This document shows positions 1-11,800 of a DNA stretch of 64,000 nt, one piece after another. This stretch comes from Trebouxia sp. TZW2008 (taxonomy: Eukaryota > Chlorophyta > Trebouxiophyceae > Trebouxiales > Trebouxiaceae), in the NCBI GenBank assembly GCA_002118135.1, contig BDIU01000370.1:62001-126000 (forward strand). The letters run 5' to 3'. Position 1 is the stretch's first letter, and the number at the start of each line of letters is the position of its first letter. The notes under the pieces were generated by a model. That model worked only from the letters and a program-made list of their open reading frames with translations. It searched no databases and was not told where the DNA came from. A program made the translations under genes and the position numbers.

Positions 1-3000
1 ACCCGGCTCAGCCCTCAGGTAAGCATACCAGTTTGCATGATGCCAAATGCCTTCTCGTCGCAGATGTTGCTGAATTGCTCACCTTTGAGTTGAACTGACA
101 ATGAGGCATGCGTGCTGTGTTATCACTGCTAGTATAGCGTACAGCACAAGTCAATTCTGCCATGTCTGCACACTGCACTGCTGTTGAGCACACTTGTCAG
201 GGATGCACATAAACAGATGATCACAGCAGGAGAAGCTGCTGCTGCAAGGTTTGTGTGCTTGATCCAAGCTGAACACTTGCAAGCTGGTCTGCTCTATAAA
301 GTGATGTCGCCCCAAAGACATTGTCAACGGCTTGTCTAGCGTGTTGTTGGTCTTGAACACGCTTGCCACTTACTGCGCAGGGGCTGTGACAGTGACCGAT
401 GGGTTGTCTGACCCAATGCTGGCTGATGAGCAGGACAGCTATCCACCTGGTACGCATAGTGCATACTGTCATACTTTGTGAACACACGAACCACCTACAT
501 ACACTGCTTGCTCAACTTGTTGCAACGAGAGATGGCTGGTGTAAGGACATGTCGTCAGCATAAAGCTGCACTGTATCTCAGGAACCGCTGCTCATACCAT
601 ATTCTCACAAACTGATTCGCCTTCTGCTGCAGCCTTGTTTATGTAGGATCGCCTCCTCTGTACATGCACTTATATTTGTTGTGTTCAAACACTCAGAGTG
701 TGATTATGACAGTGCACATGCTATGCAGCCTCTGCACAAGACGACAGTGGTCCAGTCATTCCAAGGTGGCGGCTGAAGTGCAAGTGCGAGTCTGAGCTGG
801 AAGTCCTGCATGACAAGCTGACTTCACTCAGCAAAGCCATTCTTGACAATGTGAGTCAGCCATGCATCATTCATCTGCTGTGTGCAACACAGAGAATTGC
901 GCGCTGCACCATCAAAGCTGTCAAGCAAGCTATCTAAAATCAAGTCTGTCAGTTGCAAGGCCAAACATCAGCTGCTGTGGCATTGCAGCTTCGGAACCAC
1001 CATGTTGCGCAATATGGGTCTGTTGTTGCCTGCTGCTTCCAATCAATCTGCAGATATTTTGTGCTTGTAGATGAAAGGTGTGTCTATCATGCCTATCTGG
1101 TACCTGATGCAAAGGCGTGTGTATTGGTCAAATTTTGTGCACTGTCACTAAGATGTGTTTATGGGTGTGCACTGCAGGCGGATAAAGTGCAGGCTTTAGT
1201 TGTGCAACAGCAGATGTACACCTGGACATTGGTTTTTGTGCTGTATGCCGCCATTGATGACCGCTCAGAGATTGACCTTGCAGACAGGCCCATTTGGCCA
1301 ACAATGCAGCGCAGAGCAGACCTGAGCCATTGGCTGCAGGCAAGCCGGCCGTGTTCCTCATTCCTACACATATAGCCATGTTGAGTCATCTGTCAACGCA
1401 AGCTGTGTTGAGCACGGCAGCAGGGCATGTGATATGCCATTCAACCCACATGCAAGATGTAATATTGTCATCGTGATGAGGCCCACATCAAACAGCACCT
1501 ATCAAGACATTGATGTCAGAGTGGATGCCTCAACACAAAGCAGAGCTGTGCACCTGCTGAAGTGCAACCAACACGGCCTGTGCAAAGCAGCACTTGCATT
1601 TGTATCCCTGCAGCTTCTCTTCTTGCTTCTACTTAGTCAGCCACACGCACTCAGGTTTGTGATTTCTGTGCAGGTGGCAGCGGCACCAGGAATGCAGGCT
1701 GGCCTCCATGGCAACCGCCCATCTGGCCTGCAGCAGATTGCTTCACTCCTATCTGGGCATCAAACAGCTGCAGCTGCTGTTGTAGCAGCCTCCTTGGGAG
1801 ATGTACGGCTGGCCACATTGATCTCTCAGGTGATACACAGTCAATGCTGTGCCCATCATAGTGCCCACAAGATGATTTTTGTTGCATTTCAGCTTGCACA
1901 TCAGGGCCTCAGCTGCTCAGCTCAGCTTCACAAAGTCTTGTGAATACAGAAGTTTGAGCCAACCATTGTTAGCTATGACGTGTTGTCCAAGTCGTCTGGC
2001 TGTGGCACACTCAGCTCTTGCAGCTCAGGTCTGCTCAGTTTCGCGCCTACATGAGGGCCTTGCAACAATACCTCACTGCATGCACCAGCAAAACTGGTAT
2101 ACATATCCATATGCGGCTTCAACATCAGAAGGCCCTGCATTGCATCCTGCCGGCATTACTGTGCACTGAAAAAGTTGGAAACGCTGAAGACCTGAGAATG
2201 ATCTGGAATCAGTCTCTGGGATTGGTCAAGGGCATTTATATAAATCTCATAACGCAACCTGCCCTTGAGGTCCTCAGAGGCGGCATAGACTTCAGCAAAA
2301 TGCAATTGGCCAGTACGCTATTGAGCTGATCAGTTTTGCAGTGCGGATGCTGCATCTTAGTGCATACTGTGCTGCTTCACAGGACACCAGATTGCAGCTG
2401 CAAATCGCCCCAGCTACACTTTCTGACAAGTGTCATCTGGTGCTGCAGTCTCCCAACTGTGCAAAACTTTCCTGACATTGTTCTTTGATGTGATGCAGGC
2501 TGGGGTGAGCTCCAGGGTGCAACAGCTAGTCAAGAAACAGCTGGACAAATGGCAAGAGCAGTCATGGGAGGACGAGGCATACTCTCAGCACATAGATGAG
2601 GACCGTCTGCTCATCTACCAGCTGCTGGCAGGGCAGGTGCATGCCATCACCCCTAGGTTGAACCTAGACTGGCGGCAAGCCTTAGGCTTGCACTTCTGGT
2701 GCGCGCGCCAAGCACAGCTTCAGAACACGCTGCTCTGAGCGAGACTTTGGCACAGAACGATGGCTCAAGTTGGCTTCGTTTGCAAATGTGTCCATGCCAT
2801 AGCTTTGCAGCATGACATGCATGCACATCTTGTCCACGCTGCATGCCAAGATCCGGATTTGCACCAAGTATTTAATTCAGTTGCATTTGGATCTGAGGGA
2901 GATGTGAACGTCCTGCTTTTGAATGTTTCAACACCTGATTCATGTCCACTTTTACTTTAATGGTAATTTTTTCAACAGGTACAAGCAGTCAGCTACAGCG

Positions 3001-6000
3001 TCTGTCGCTGATGGGCTGCAACACTTCTTCAATCTGTCATCTGACTGAGCACCTCAAATTGCAACAGGTACAAGCAGCCAACCACAGCCTCTGTTGCTGA
3101 AGTGTTGGACAGCTATGCAGCCTCAGTCAGCCAAGGGCAGGGCACTCCGGGGCCCAAGCCCCTGTATCTTGAGTCACATGGCGTCAGTCCACCAAAGGAT
3201 GCAAATGCAGCACATTCTGCAGCGCACACCTTTGCCAATGCCACAGACTTCCAATTGCTGAGGCTGGCTGCTGAGGACCTGCCTAGCACTGACATCAAGT
3301 CAGGTCTTGGCGAGCTGCTTCACCCTGCAGGTAAAGATGCATTGTAACTTTTGCTGGTGCCCTGGTATGCATCTTGAGTCACATGGTATCAGTCCATCAA
3401 AGCACGCAAATGCAGCACAGTCTCCAGAGCACACAGTTGCTGATGCTACAGACTTTCAGCTACTGAAGCTGGCTGCGGAAGATCTGCCTAGTACTGGTAT
3501 CAAGTCAGGTATTGGCGAGCTGCTTCGTCCTGCAGGTAGCATCCAGTTGTAGCTGCTGTTGTGCGTCTTGCATGCATATAGGGCTCACTACTACTTGGTG
3601 CTGCTTGTATTACAGCAGTCAATTTGCAGTATGCTCCGATGTCTTCTGATTCTGCGAAGATAGCATAGATGCCCACCTGCATGCCTCATGGCTAAACAGC
3701 AGTCATGTGATGCTGCACCATGTCTGTTGCACGCTCCAAAGCTATCAGATTTGTTTTTGAAATTCCACCATGATTATTCACAGATGATGGCTGTTTTGCA
3801 TGTCATCTGGTGCATGCTGCCAAACATCCGTTACATGTTGCAATGTATTTGTTGCATGCAGGCGTGACGCCAGACCCACTGGACCATTCCTTTGTGTGGC
3901 AGCTGCTGACCGTTCTGCAAGCTGTGGATGCCTTGTCAGTGGAAGATGCCTCAGGCTGCGCCCCAATCCAGGTCAAACATTCCCTCTGAAAGCTAGCAAG
4001 GATTAGCCACTCTGTTTATGAGCTGCAGGCTCAACAATCTTGAGTCAGTGACACACTGCCTACACAGCCCTTCTGCATTGAGTGTTTGTGGATGCAATGT
4101 CACTTATCGTATTGTCAGGAACAGTACACTCCTGACTATGCAGATGACGTCATGATATGCACAGACCATAGCATTGAAAGCACACCTTGCTATGTGTTAT
4201 AGCCCTGGTCACTTTGCATTCTGCTGTGCTGGGTGCGGAAAACCCACACTAGCTAGATAATGCGCAATTCCATTGGGGGTACACTACAGCCTCTGGTCAA
4301 CAAAGCAGCTCCAAGTTGCTTGCACAGCAATGGCAGCGAAGCACACACCTTTGCTGTTCTGCGTGAGCACATTCTCAGCAGGCTTTGCTATACCTGGGGC
4401 TGCAAAATTTTTGCATCTCTGCCAGGCAAAAGCTCTGCAGCTGTGTGCATGGCAATGAGATGCTTCCAGTGTGCTCCAGCACTTGAATGAACTTGTGTTT
4501 GCCTGTTCATGTTGCTGTGCATGCTCTGAGTTGCTGACATGATCATTCTTGATCAGCTTCATACCACAATGCTGGCTCTTATACCCTGCGGCATAGCAGC
4601 AAGCCTTTGTTACAAGATGTGCTTGTGGGTATTTGTGGCTGCTGAAGTTTGTGACACAGCATTCAAATGCCTGCAGATGTGCTTGTGGACGCTTGTGACC
4701 GCAAATGCTTAGCGAGCGTTTGCCACACTGACAGTTGTCGCCCAATGCTGCACCCTTTGCGTGCAAACGCAGCAGGTGTCTCTACTGAACCCCAAGCTGG
4801 TGAACAGTACGTACGTCTCAGCATCAAGATGTTGTGTAAAGTGTAAGGGGTAATATTGTGCACCCTTTCAGGGTCATGGGTAAGGGGGAGTATCTTGTAC
4901 CCTGCACCACAGTATAGCAGTATCAAGAGCTTGCGAATCATACAGGTGTTCCAGCTGCACATGAGCCTGATCGCTCAGCTGGAGAATCTGGGGCACATGG
5001 CCCACTGGGCAGTCTATGTAGCTCTGCACATCCCAGACCACCCTGCTCAGGAATGGCACTTCCTCAGGGAGCATGTTGTTCAAGAGCTGCTGAGGAGGCA
5101 TGCACCTGTCTGGGCTTCAGACTCTCGCACTCAGGACTTCCTGCTGCACAAACTACACGTGCCTGCCGCTTGGCTGGACCAGGCTTTGGCTCAGTGGGCC
5201 AGCTATTGTCATGATGACTCAGGTGAGAAGACAGGAACTTCTTGTCTGGCAGTGCCCAACCATTCTGTATGTGCTGTAAAGCAGACGGCATCTGCCAGGC
5301 GTTTTGTGGGCGTATTTTGTGTTCCACTGCAGGCTAAGCCTCAGCTGGTCTGGGACTGCATCTGACTTCAACTGGGGAAAGTTTTGCCGATGTCTTGGCT
5401 TACCTGAGCAGCTTGCATCTTGCTCAAATGCATATTATCTTTCAAACAAGCCTGAGAGGCAGGAACAAATGTGCGCCACCTGTGACTGCAGCCTGCCTCC
5501 CTGTCTTACCCTGCGGCATGGCAAAGCAATGCAGAATTGCCCTCAATGCTGCCAGATTCTGCCATTAGTATGTTGCTGCTGAAGTGCAGCATCCAGACAT
5601 GATTTGGTCCTACCCTCCACGCTGTCAGAGACTGCAGTTTACGTGTTGCCGCAGATGAGTTGCAGCATCTCTTGCAAGCTGAGCAGTGGAATGAAGCCCA
5701 TCAGCTGCTGTGGCTTCAACCAGCGCCACCGCTGTTCTTTGCCTGCAGTCGACTTGCAGCATCAGGCCATAATGCAATCCTACCCTGCATAATGCTAAGT
5801 ATTATACGCTGTGTGTTGTTGCAGATGAGTTGCAGCATCTTTTGCAAGCTGAGCAGTGGGATGAAGCCCATCAGCTACTCTGGCTGCACCTGGCGCCACA
5901 GCTCTTCTTTGCCAGCCACACTCAGGAAGACGCCTACCCCACTGAGCAACAGCAGCGGTTGCAGAGCCAGCTCCAGCACCTAATCTCCAGACTGCAACCA

Positions 6001-6992
6001 CATGCTGCCCAGCTGACAGATTCTGATGATGCAACAAATCCAGCCGACATACATGCGCAACATGCAAGCTGGGATCAGGGCGTAGGAGTATATGCTACAT
6101 ACTATGCGCTGCAGGTGTGTAGGTTGCATCCATCCTTCCACACAGGGCAGAGTAACATGGAATTGTGCAGAGTAGACACAGCCACTGTTGTATATTTGTA
6201 CTCACCTGCAGACTATGTGGCCACTGGTCATTGAAGCTTGTCAGCTTTTGAGTGACATGCACATTCCATGCAATATACTTCCAGAATGGTCCAGAAAGCT
6301 TCCATGCATGTCTCATGTGTGTGCAACTGACTGCATGCCACAGTGTGCCCTGTGCGCTAGTGTTGAGTTGGCTTTACTTGTGCAGGAGCAATTTAGAAGT
6401 GCTGGCAGGCGTGCTGAACAGCAGCAGCAGCGAATGCATCAGAATTTGGGCTTTGCTCACCAGCTGCAAGATGTTGCTTCTCTATGGAGCCAAGGTTCAG
6501 GAGCTACACTTCGCCAGGTAACTAATCACTTTGGCACAACACCAACACACTGTCCATGCAGTGTTGTTCACACCAGTCCTCTGATTGACAGCATGCATAC
6601 CACCGGCTAAGAAACATTCTGGAAAGTGTCTACATACATGATCATTGTTCTTGTCAGCACACTCATGCTTGTGTATCTTGTCAGATGTATAATCGAGCAA
6701 GTGCAGATTGCAAGCTATGTGAACACAGGCTGTGAGCCGGTTATAAGCACGCTCAGATTGCATGTTCAAGTGTGCATTAGCAACCCAGCTGAATGAATGG
6801 CTGAGTTCGAATTCTTGGTGGATGCAGGTTGTCCTATCAGAGTTGTCTGCTTCAGTAGCGAATTGGCTTCTGAAGGACACATCCTCCGCACAGCAGCAGC
6901 CAGCAGACTTTACTTTTGACAGCCTAAATACCGACAGCAATTTGCTGAATTTGCAGCTAGCCGCAGGCTGGCTTGCACAGGCTGCTGGATGA
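1..6992 (+). CDS. NUP96: Nup96-type nucleoporin, 5' end outside window
   Basis: Scaffold nucleoporin of the Nup107-160 (Y) complex of the nuclear pore; matches the Nup96 half of animal Nup98-Nup96. Phase-consistent exons: 381-449, 729-850, 1178-1339, 1674-1829, 2499-2698, 3068-3330, 3862-3971, 4946-5222, 5825-6114, 6386-6517, 6828-6992 (stop), about 648 residues; bases 1-18 end another exon before a GTAAGC donor. Landmarks in family order: a 'RRADLSHWLQ' helix, 'GDVRLATLISQ', 'LNLDWRQALGLHFW', 'PDPLDHSFVWQLL', then the wing helices 'HWAVYVALHI' and 'FLLHKLHVPAAWLDQA'. The 1339/1340 junction is a GC donor (GCAAGC). Three exon edges have tandem copies (near 2979, 3371 and 5655), so alternative exons are possible. 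Whether a Nup98 part is fused upstream cannot be seen. Family call is firm; the 5825-6114 exon end is less certain. Confidence 0.9.
2973..3115 (+). repeat. Tandem echo of Nup96 exon start (89-bp offset)
   Basis: The acceptor and first about 45 bases of exon 3068 (AACAGGTACAAGCAG...) occur also at 2973. The upstream copy is open for about 22 codons and then meets TGA without a donor, so it looks decayed. Confidence 0.85.
3165..3541 (+). repeat. Tandem echo of Nup96 exon 3' end (205-bp offset)
   Basis: 3171-3336 and 3376-3541 match closely, including the end GAGCTGCTTC..CCTGCAG and a GT donor. Both copies are open in the same frame. Either could serve as the exon end, or the second as an extra exon. 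Confidence 0.88.
5585..5925 (+). repeat. Tandem duplication of Nup96 intron-exon unit (170-bp offset)
   Basis: 5585-5755 and 5756-5925 each contain intron sequence, a TTGCNGCAG acceptor and the same start of exon ('DELQHLLQAEQW'). Copy 2 leads into the full exon; copy 1 lacks a clear donor. Confidence 0.9.
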
Positions 6993-7387
6993 CAGCATGC
7001 CTTAGAGAGTTCGAAAGCAGACTTCAAATGTACACTCTGCTTAGGTTCCTGCAGCTTAGGTAGATCAGTCGCAGCACAGATCTAGAGAGAGATGTTGTCG
7101 AACCACTGATCAATTGCAGTTGCCTTTGCTCTTTGGGACATGCATGGATGTTAGGGCACATGCATTGATTCATAGCGGTACACGTACAGTGCTACAGTGG
7201 CGTGACTTCTACAAAGACCTTGAAGAAAATCAGCATGATACTGCGTAAAGCACTAAGCAAATCAGGTTGGCAAACGCTTCACGAACAAATCATGTTGTCC
7301 TTACAAATCACCAAGCCTTCTGATGTCTCGAATAACACTGCTACTGCTTCACAATATAATACAGTTACAAATGTACAAGCAGAGGTG
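6993..7387. other. Convergent spacer
   Basis: About 395 bases between the Nup96 stop and the stop of the minus-strand gene. I see no conserved ORF or RNA gene. It should hold both 3' UTRs. Confidence 0.5.
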
Positions 7388-8218
7388 TCACAGGTACCAT
7401 TCCCTAAAGCTTTCATCCTGTGCGGACATGCGCTGCACCGCTGCATATGTATTGTGCATGTACCCTCGCAGCAGCATGCCTGGGTTGCCTACAACATGGT
7501 CTCGAACAGCAATATCATTCTCAATCACCTTGCCCAAATACGCCCGCAAGGACTTCAAAGCAATGATAACATTGTCTGCCACCAGAAACTCAGGATGCGT
7601 TGCAACAAAGTCGTCAAAATCAACCTGTGTGTATGGATGCTCACCACCTCGCCGACGAGGGCTCTCTAGTAGTTTCTTCAGCCTTTGATAATGCAATGCT
7701 GTGTCAGCATACGGAATCGTCAGCATGGTTGGCTCTTTCAGCAGTAGCTCATTGATGTCCAGCTTGTGATTGAAAAGCCCCCGCAGCATTATGAGCTTGT
7801 CTGTGACATCTGTTGGTGGCATTACCACAAGTTTGGCCAACATCTTTGGAGGGAATGCAGATAGCGGCAGCTCTGGCAGTATGCACAGCACATCAGCCAG
7901 CCTGTCTTTGAACTCAGCTTTGGTGTGGGTTCTTATTGTCTGATCCCTAGCCAGGCTGATGACACGCTTTGATGGCCCCTGGTCTGCCAGAAACAGGCGC
8001 TTTGCTTTGCCCTGCCCTTCGGCCAACCATGGAGGTCTGATGATCACTTCCTCATCATGCAGGAGCTGTAAAGATTGCCTGCTGATAGGTTCATTGACTT
8101 GCGCTGTTGCGACAGCTCTGCAACATTGCTGTGAGCGGGAGCGGTGTTTGTGATGCTTGGGGATTCGAGCTGAGGTGAAGTGTTGGTGATTTGGCGCTGG
8201 ACGAAGCAGTAAGTTTGC
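7388..8218 (-). CDS. Possible mTERF-like protein, 5' exon(s) not found
   Basis: An open frame of about 276 codons runs from a likely acceptor (TCTGCTCTGTAG, exon from 8218) to a TGA at 7390-7388. It has no ATG before the middle of the frame, so at least one 5' exon is missing. The C-terminal half holds two or three helical repeats of mTERF type, such as 'INELLLKEPTMLTIPYAD' and 'FDDFVATHPEFLVADNV', with Pro-x-hydrophobic turns at regular spacing. mTERF proteins act on organellar transcription and RNA; that role is inferred from the repeat pattern alone. The basic stretch 'KHHKHRSRSQQ' near the N-terminus is unlike the rest. It sits head to head with the magnesium channel gene. A different helical-repeat protein cannot be excluded. 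Confidence 0.5.
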   Translation of the reverse strand, partial: ANLLLRPAPNHQHFTSARIPKHHKHRSRSQQCCRAVATAQVNEPISRQSLQLLHDEEVIIRPPWLAEGQGKAKRLFLADQGPSKRVISLARDQTIRTHTKAEFKDRLADVLCILPELPLSAFPPKMLAKLVVMPPTDVTDKLIMLRGLFNHKLDINELLLKEPTMLTIPYADTALHYQRLKKLLESPRRRGGEHPYTQVDFDDFVATHPEFLVADNVIIALKSLRAYLGKVIENDIAVRDHVVGNPGMLLRGYMHNTYAAVQRMSAQDESFREWYL

Positions 8219-8820
8219 CTACAGAGCAGACAGGTGCCTCAAAAACTGTCTGCGATGCCGGGAGCAGCAACAAATGCAATGTATGTAATAAATGTGTGAC
8301 CGACCTGCATAAACCGCCTTACTTTCCACCAGGCTGGTCACTTGAGGAGGCCTTTGAGGTCTCTGCAGTTTGCTGACGATTCTGCAGTTGCAGTGTCGTG
8401 TCGTTCAGAGCCGCAAGACGGCATGAGAGCAACCCAGGAAATCATGGCAGAGGCAGATTTCAGCGGCACATGTCGCACAGCAGATTGGTGAGCGGTCTCA
8501 CCGGTGCTTTGCCAAACAAAGCTTCCCTGGTCATGGCACTCACGAGATCAGCTCCCAACACCAAAGTCGCGATTCCAAGAAACCCCGCGCTCGCTTTGAA
8601 CGCCAAGTCTGGCAAATTCATGGCCCAAGAAATGCTTATCGAGATTGCGACACTGTACTTGCGTGTGTCAGGGATCGGCATAACGCCAAGGCACAACGCA
8701 GATACCTGCACACACACACGCAAAGATCAGCTCTGCAAACACTGTTTGCCAAACAGGGCTTGCGGAGGTCTGCGGTCACACGTCATACCGTGCTTTCCCT
8801 TGTATTCGCTTGCAGCCAGC
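8219..8820. promoter_or_regulatory. Divergent spacer with candidate untranslated exons
   Basis: Lies between two divergently transcribed genes and probably holds both promoters. On the plus strand a GTGAGC donor at 8489 and an acceptor at about 8813 (CGCTTGCAG) suggest a spliced 5' UTR for the magnesium channel, because no upstream ATG joins its frame. The 282-codon open frame over 8398-9246 crosses this intron and is not taken as a gene. Confidence 0.4.
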
Positions 8821-11800
8821 ATGGAACATGCTATCAGACATTTCTCAGCATCCAAGCTTCTACTGCTACAAGATGGTGCTGGGCGACTTGACAGCGTAGC
8901 TAGCACGGCGCCTCCGGGCTCCACCAGGACTGGGCAAGGACCTGTTACCAGCAGGAGCTGGCTGAAGCTCGATGATCAAGGGGCCATCAGCTACGTCAAG
9001 GCGTGTATTGCAGTCCGCTGTTGTGCGTTGATCACTTGCGATCTTGGCTGCAAGAGAAGCTTTGCAACCAACAGAATCTCACTCTGTCAACACCGAGCTG
9101 ATACTCAATTGGAGAGCCTCGCAATTTGCCTGCAGGGAGACAAGCAGCTGATGAGCAAGGAGCTAGCTATACCACACAGGGACCTGAGGCTGCTTGACCC
9201 TGAGGTGCAACACATGTCTGAACGCGTGAATAGCGGATGTGCATGACACATTTCAACAAACATGTGCAACTGACGAGAGGCAGCACGGCCATTGCCAAAA
9301 GCCCTTGAGCATCAAAAGCAGGCCCTCAGTGCAGCTCATGTCGCCTAACACCACCAGACTACCAGTCAGGCTGCCCAGCCATGTGTACAGTGTGTCCTTA
9401 CATGTCAACCTGCATGTTGTTGCATGTCTCAATATTCCACATCACCATTCTATCTTGTACAACATCACCCTACAAACTTTGCGTTCTACCGTTTGCACTC
9501 TGGCTGATATCATGCCACAGGTTCCTGAGGCACACCCCTCCGCAGTCTTCATTCGTGAGAAGGCTTTGGTCATACATCTGGAGAGCACGCGCATGGTCAT
9601 CGCCAAGGACGCCGTCTACGTGTTAACAGTGCCCAGCGCTTTGGAGCCCAATGTTGGCGTGCTGCCAACAGCGGACGCCCCGCTGGTGAAAGACCTGACA
9701 CTGCGCCTCAGCACTGGTGCAGAACCATCTGGCAGACCGTTGACAAGGTGCATTCACGCTGCACACTTGTGCAGCACCGCATTGGCCTGCCATTGCTAGC
9801 AGGTGTGTACAAAGTGGTGTGGAAGCAAGCACGCCAAGCGTGTACACAACTGACAGGGCTGCTTCCTTGACCAGGGGCTCCTATTGTGACGCTGATCGGC
9901 GTAGACTTTTCTTTCCCTTTTTTGTGACATGCATACTCAACAGAGTGCTGTTTGCAAGCTGTTAATGCCTTTTTGACGTCCTGCCTTTCAGAACCCAGTG
10001 TTGCACGTGAGAGGCATACCCGGTTTCTGCTTGCAAGCAGTCGATGTCCTCTGCTTTTCACTGCACTTTGTGCACTCAGATTCGATTGTCCCTGTGCATC
10101 AACAATCGATATGATCCGGCAGGGCAGAGTGCAATATCCACATTGATGTGGCCCTGATGCATGAGCTGCTGATGCCTGCCGCACTTCACTCCGCTTCACT
10201 CAATGCACTCAAACCGGAATTTGACTGTGCACCAATGGCTGGAATGCCCTACCAGTGAAAAGAAACATGCAAAGTCTACGGATTTGGGGGAGATGTTTGT
10301 GTAATTTTACCTTTCTTGCACCAGGGCAGAGCGCAATGCTCACATTGATGTGGCCCTGCCGTATGAGTTGAGGGCGCTAGAAGGGGCCTTGCACACAACA
10401 GTGGCTGCTTTAGAGGCAGCCACGCTGCAGCTGGAACAGCAAATTGGGGCAAGCCTGGACAACTTGGATCACAGGGTATGAAGCTCTAATCTCACTTGGG
10501 CATAACAGCATCTGTAACAGAACTCACACCTAAGGCTGGTGCAAATGCCGCTCAGTTTGCACAGAGTATAGTCTTTCACAGCTGCTGCTAATGCCGCATC
10601 TTTCCTGGGCTGAAGCAAGGATTTGTCTGGCTGGCTGTGAGTACTGAGCACTGAGTAGCAACTGCATCATAGGGTATGCACAGTTGCATCATACAGTGTG
10701 CAGTCATGCAAGCTCTGCATAGACAATTGCCATGTTGCTTGTCCAGGTCTCAAGGGCATCAGATGTCATCCGCTGCACAGGGCACGCCTTTGCTTGTCAG
10801 GCTCTGCTGCTGGCCTGGTACTTGGCTCCATGAGGCATGGCTGCACCATCATGTGTGTACACTCTGCTTATTGCACATATGGACTCTAATGCAACAAGTC
10901 AGCAGGCCAGCAGATAGTGACGCAGCCAGACTAATGGGTGAAAAGCTGACCCCTTCACTGCTGCTGATCTGGATGCAGATATCACGCAGGGAGCTGGAGA
11001 ATATACAGCATGGCAAAGGCAAGATATTGCGCCTGCAAACCAGAGTATCCAGGCTCACACAGGTGAGTGCTCCTGACAAATTGCATCCAATTGCAATTTC
11101 ACTAGGACCAGCCTGGTGAATGGAAAATTTGTGTAGCGACATATCCTGCACTCTGCTCATTTGATTGGTACAGAAGTGCGATGTGTATGCAGTGTATATC
11201 ATGATATTTCACAAATAGCATTTCTTGATATGTAGCCATACATATGCTGCTTCATATGCATACGTATACTATGTCGTTACTGTATTTTTCAGCACATCAA
11301 GGGAAGTTTGGGGTGTGCTGGCAGGTTTTGGAAGATATCCTGGATGATGATGCAGACATGGCTGACATGTACCTCGCCCGCCGTGCACAGATGGCGGCCA
11401 CTGCAGCCATCAGTGTCTCACAGCGCAGAACAGATGATGAACGCAGGACCAGCACATCTGGCAGACCAGGTTCCTTTGCTGCTCTGTACGCTGCTTGCTG
11501 AATGCGCCAGTCATGTGCTGCCATATCATGCTGATTGCACTAGTGAATTGCAGCTCGACATCAAGGCCGCAAGTAGTGTGTGTCAATGCTCAGTGCAACA
11601 GCTACCAGTGTCTCCCAGCGCAAGACAGATGATGAGCGCAGGACCAGCACATCTGGCAGAACAGATGCTTGTGCTGCCCTGCGCCCACTTCACTTAAGTC
11701 AATCAGTACATGAAGATCAATGGGGGTTGCATTCAAACCATGTCAGAGTGACACAATGCTACTTGCTGCATGAGATAGCCAAATTTGCTGTGCCCACTTG

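Noticed and set aside
8398..9246. 282-codon plus-strand open frame
   Set aside because: It spans intron and exon of the magnesium-channel gene; only the part from 8821 to about 9000 matches the family, and the rest reads through splice sites.
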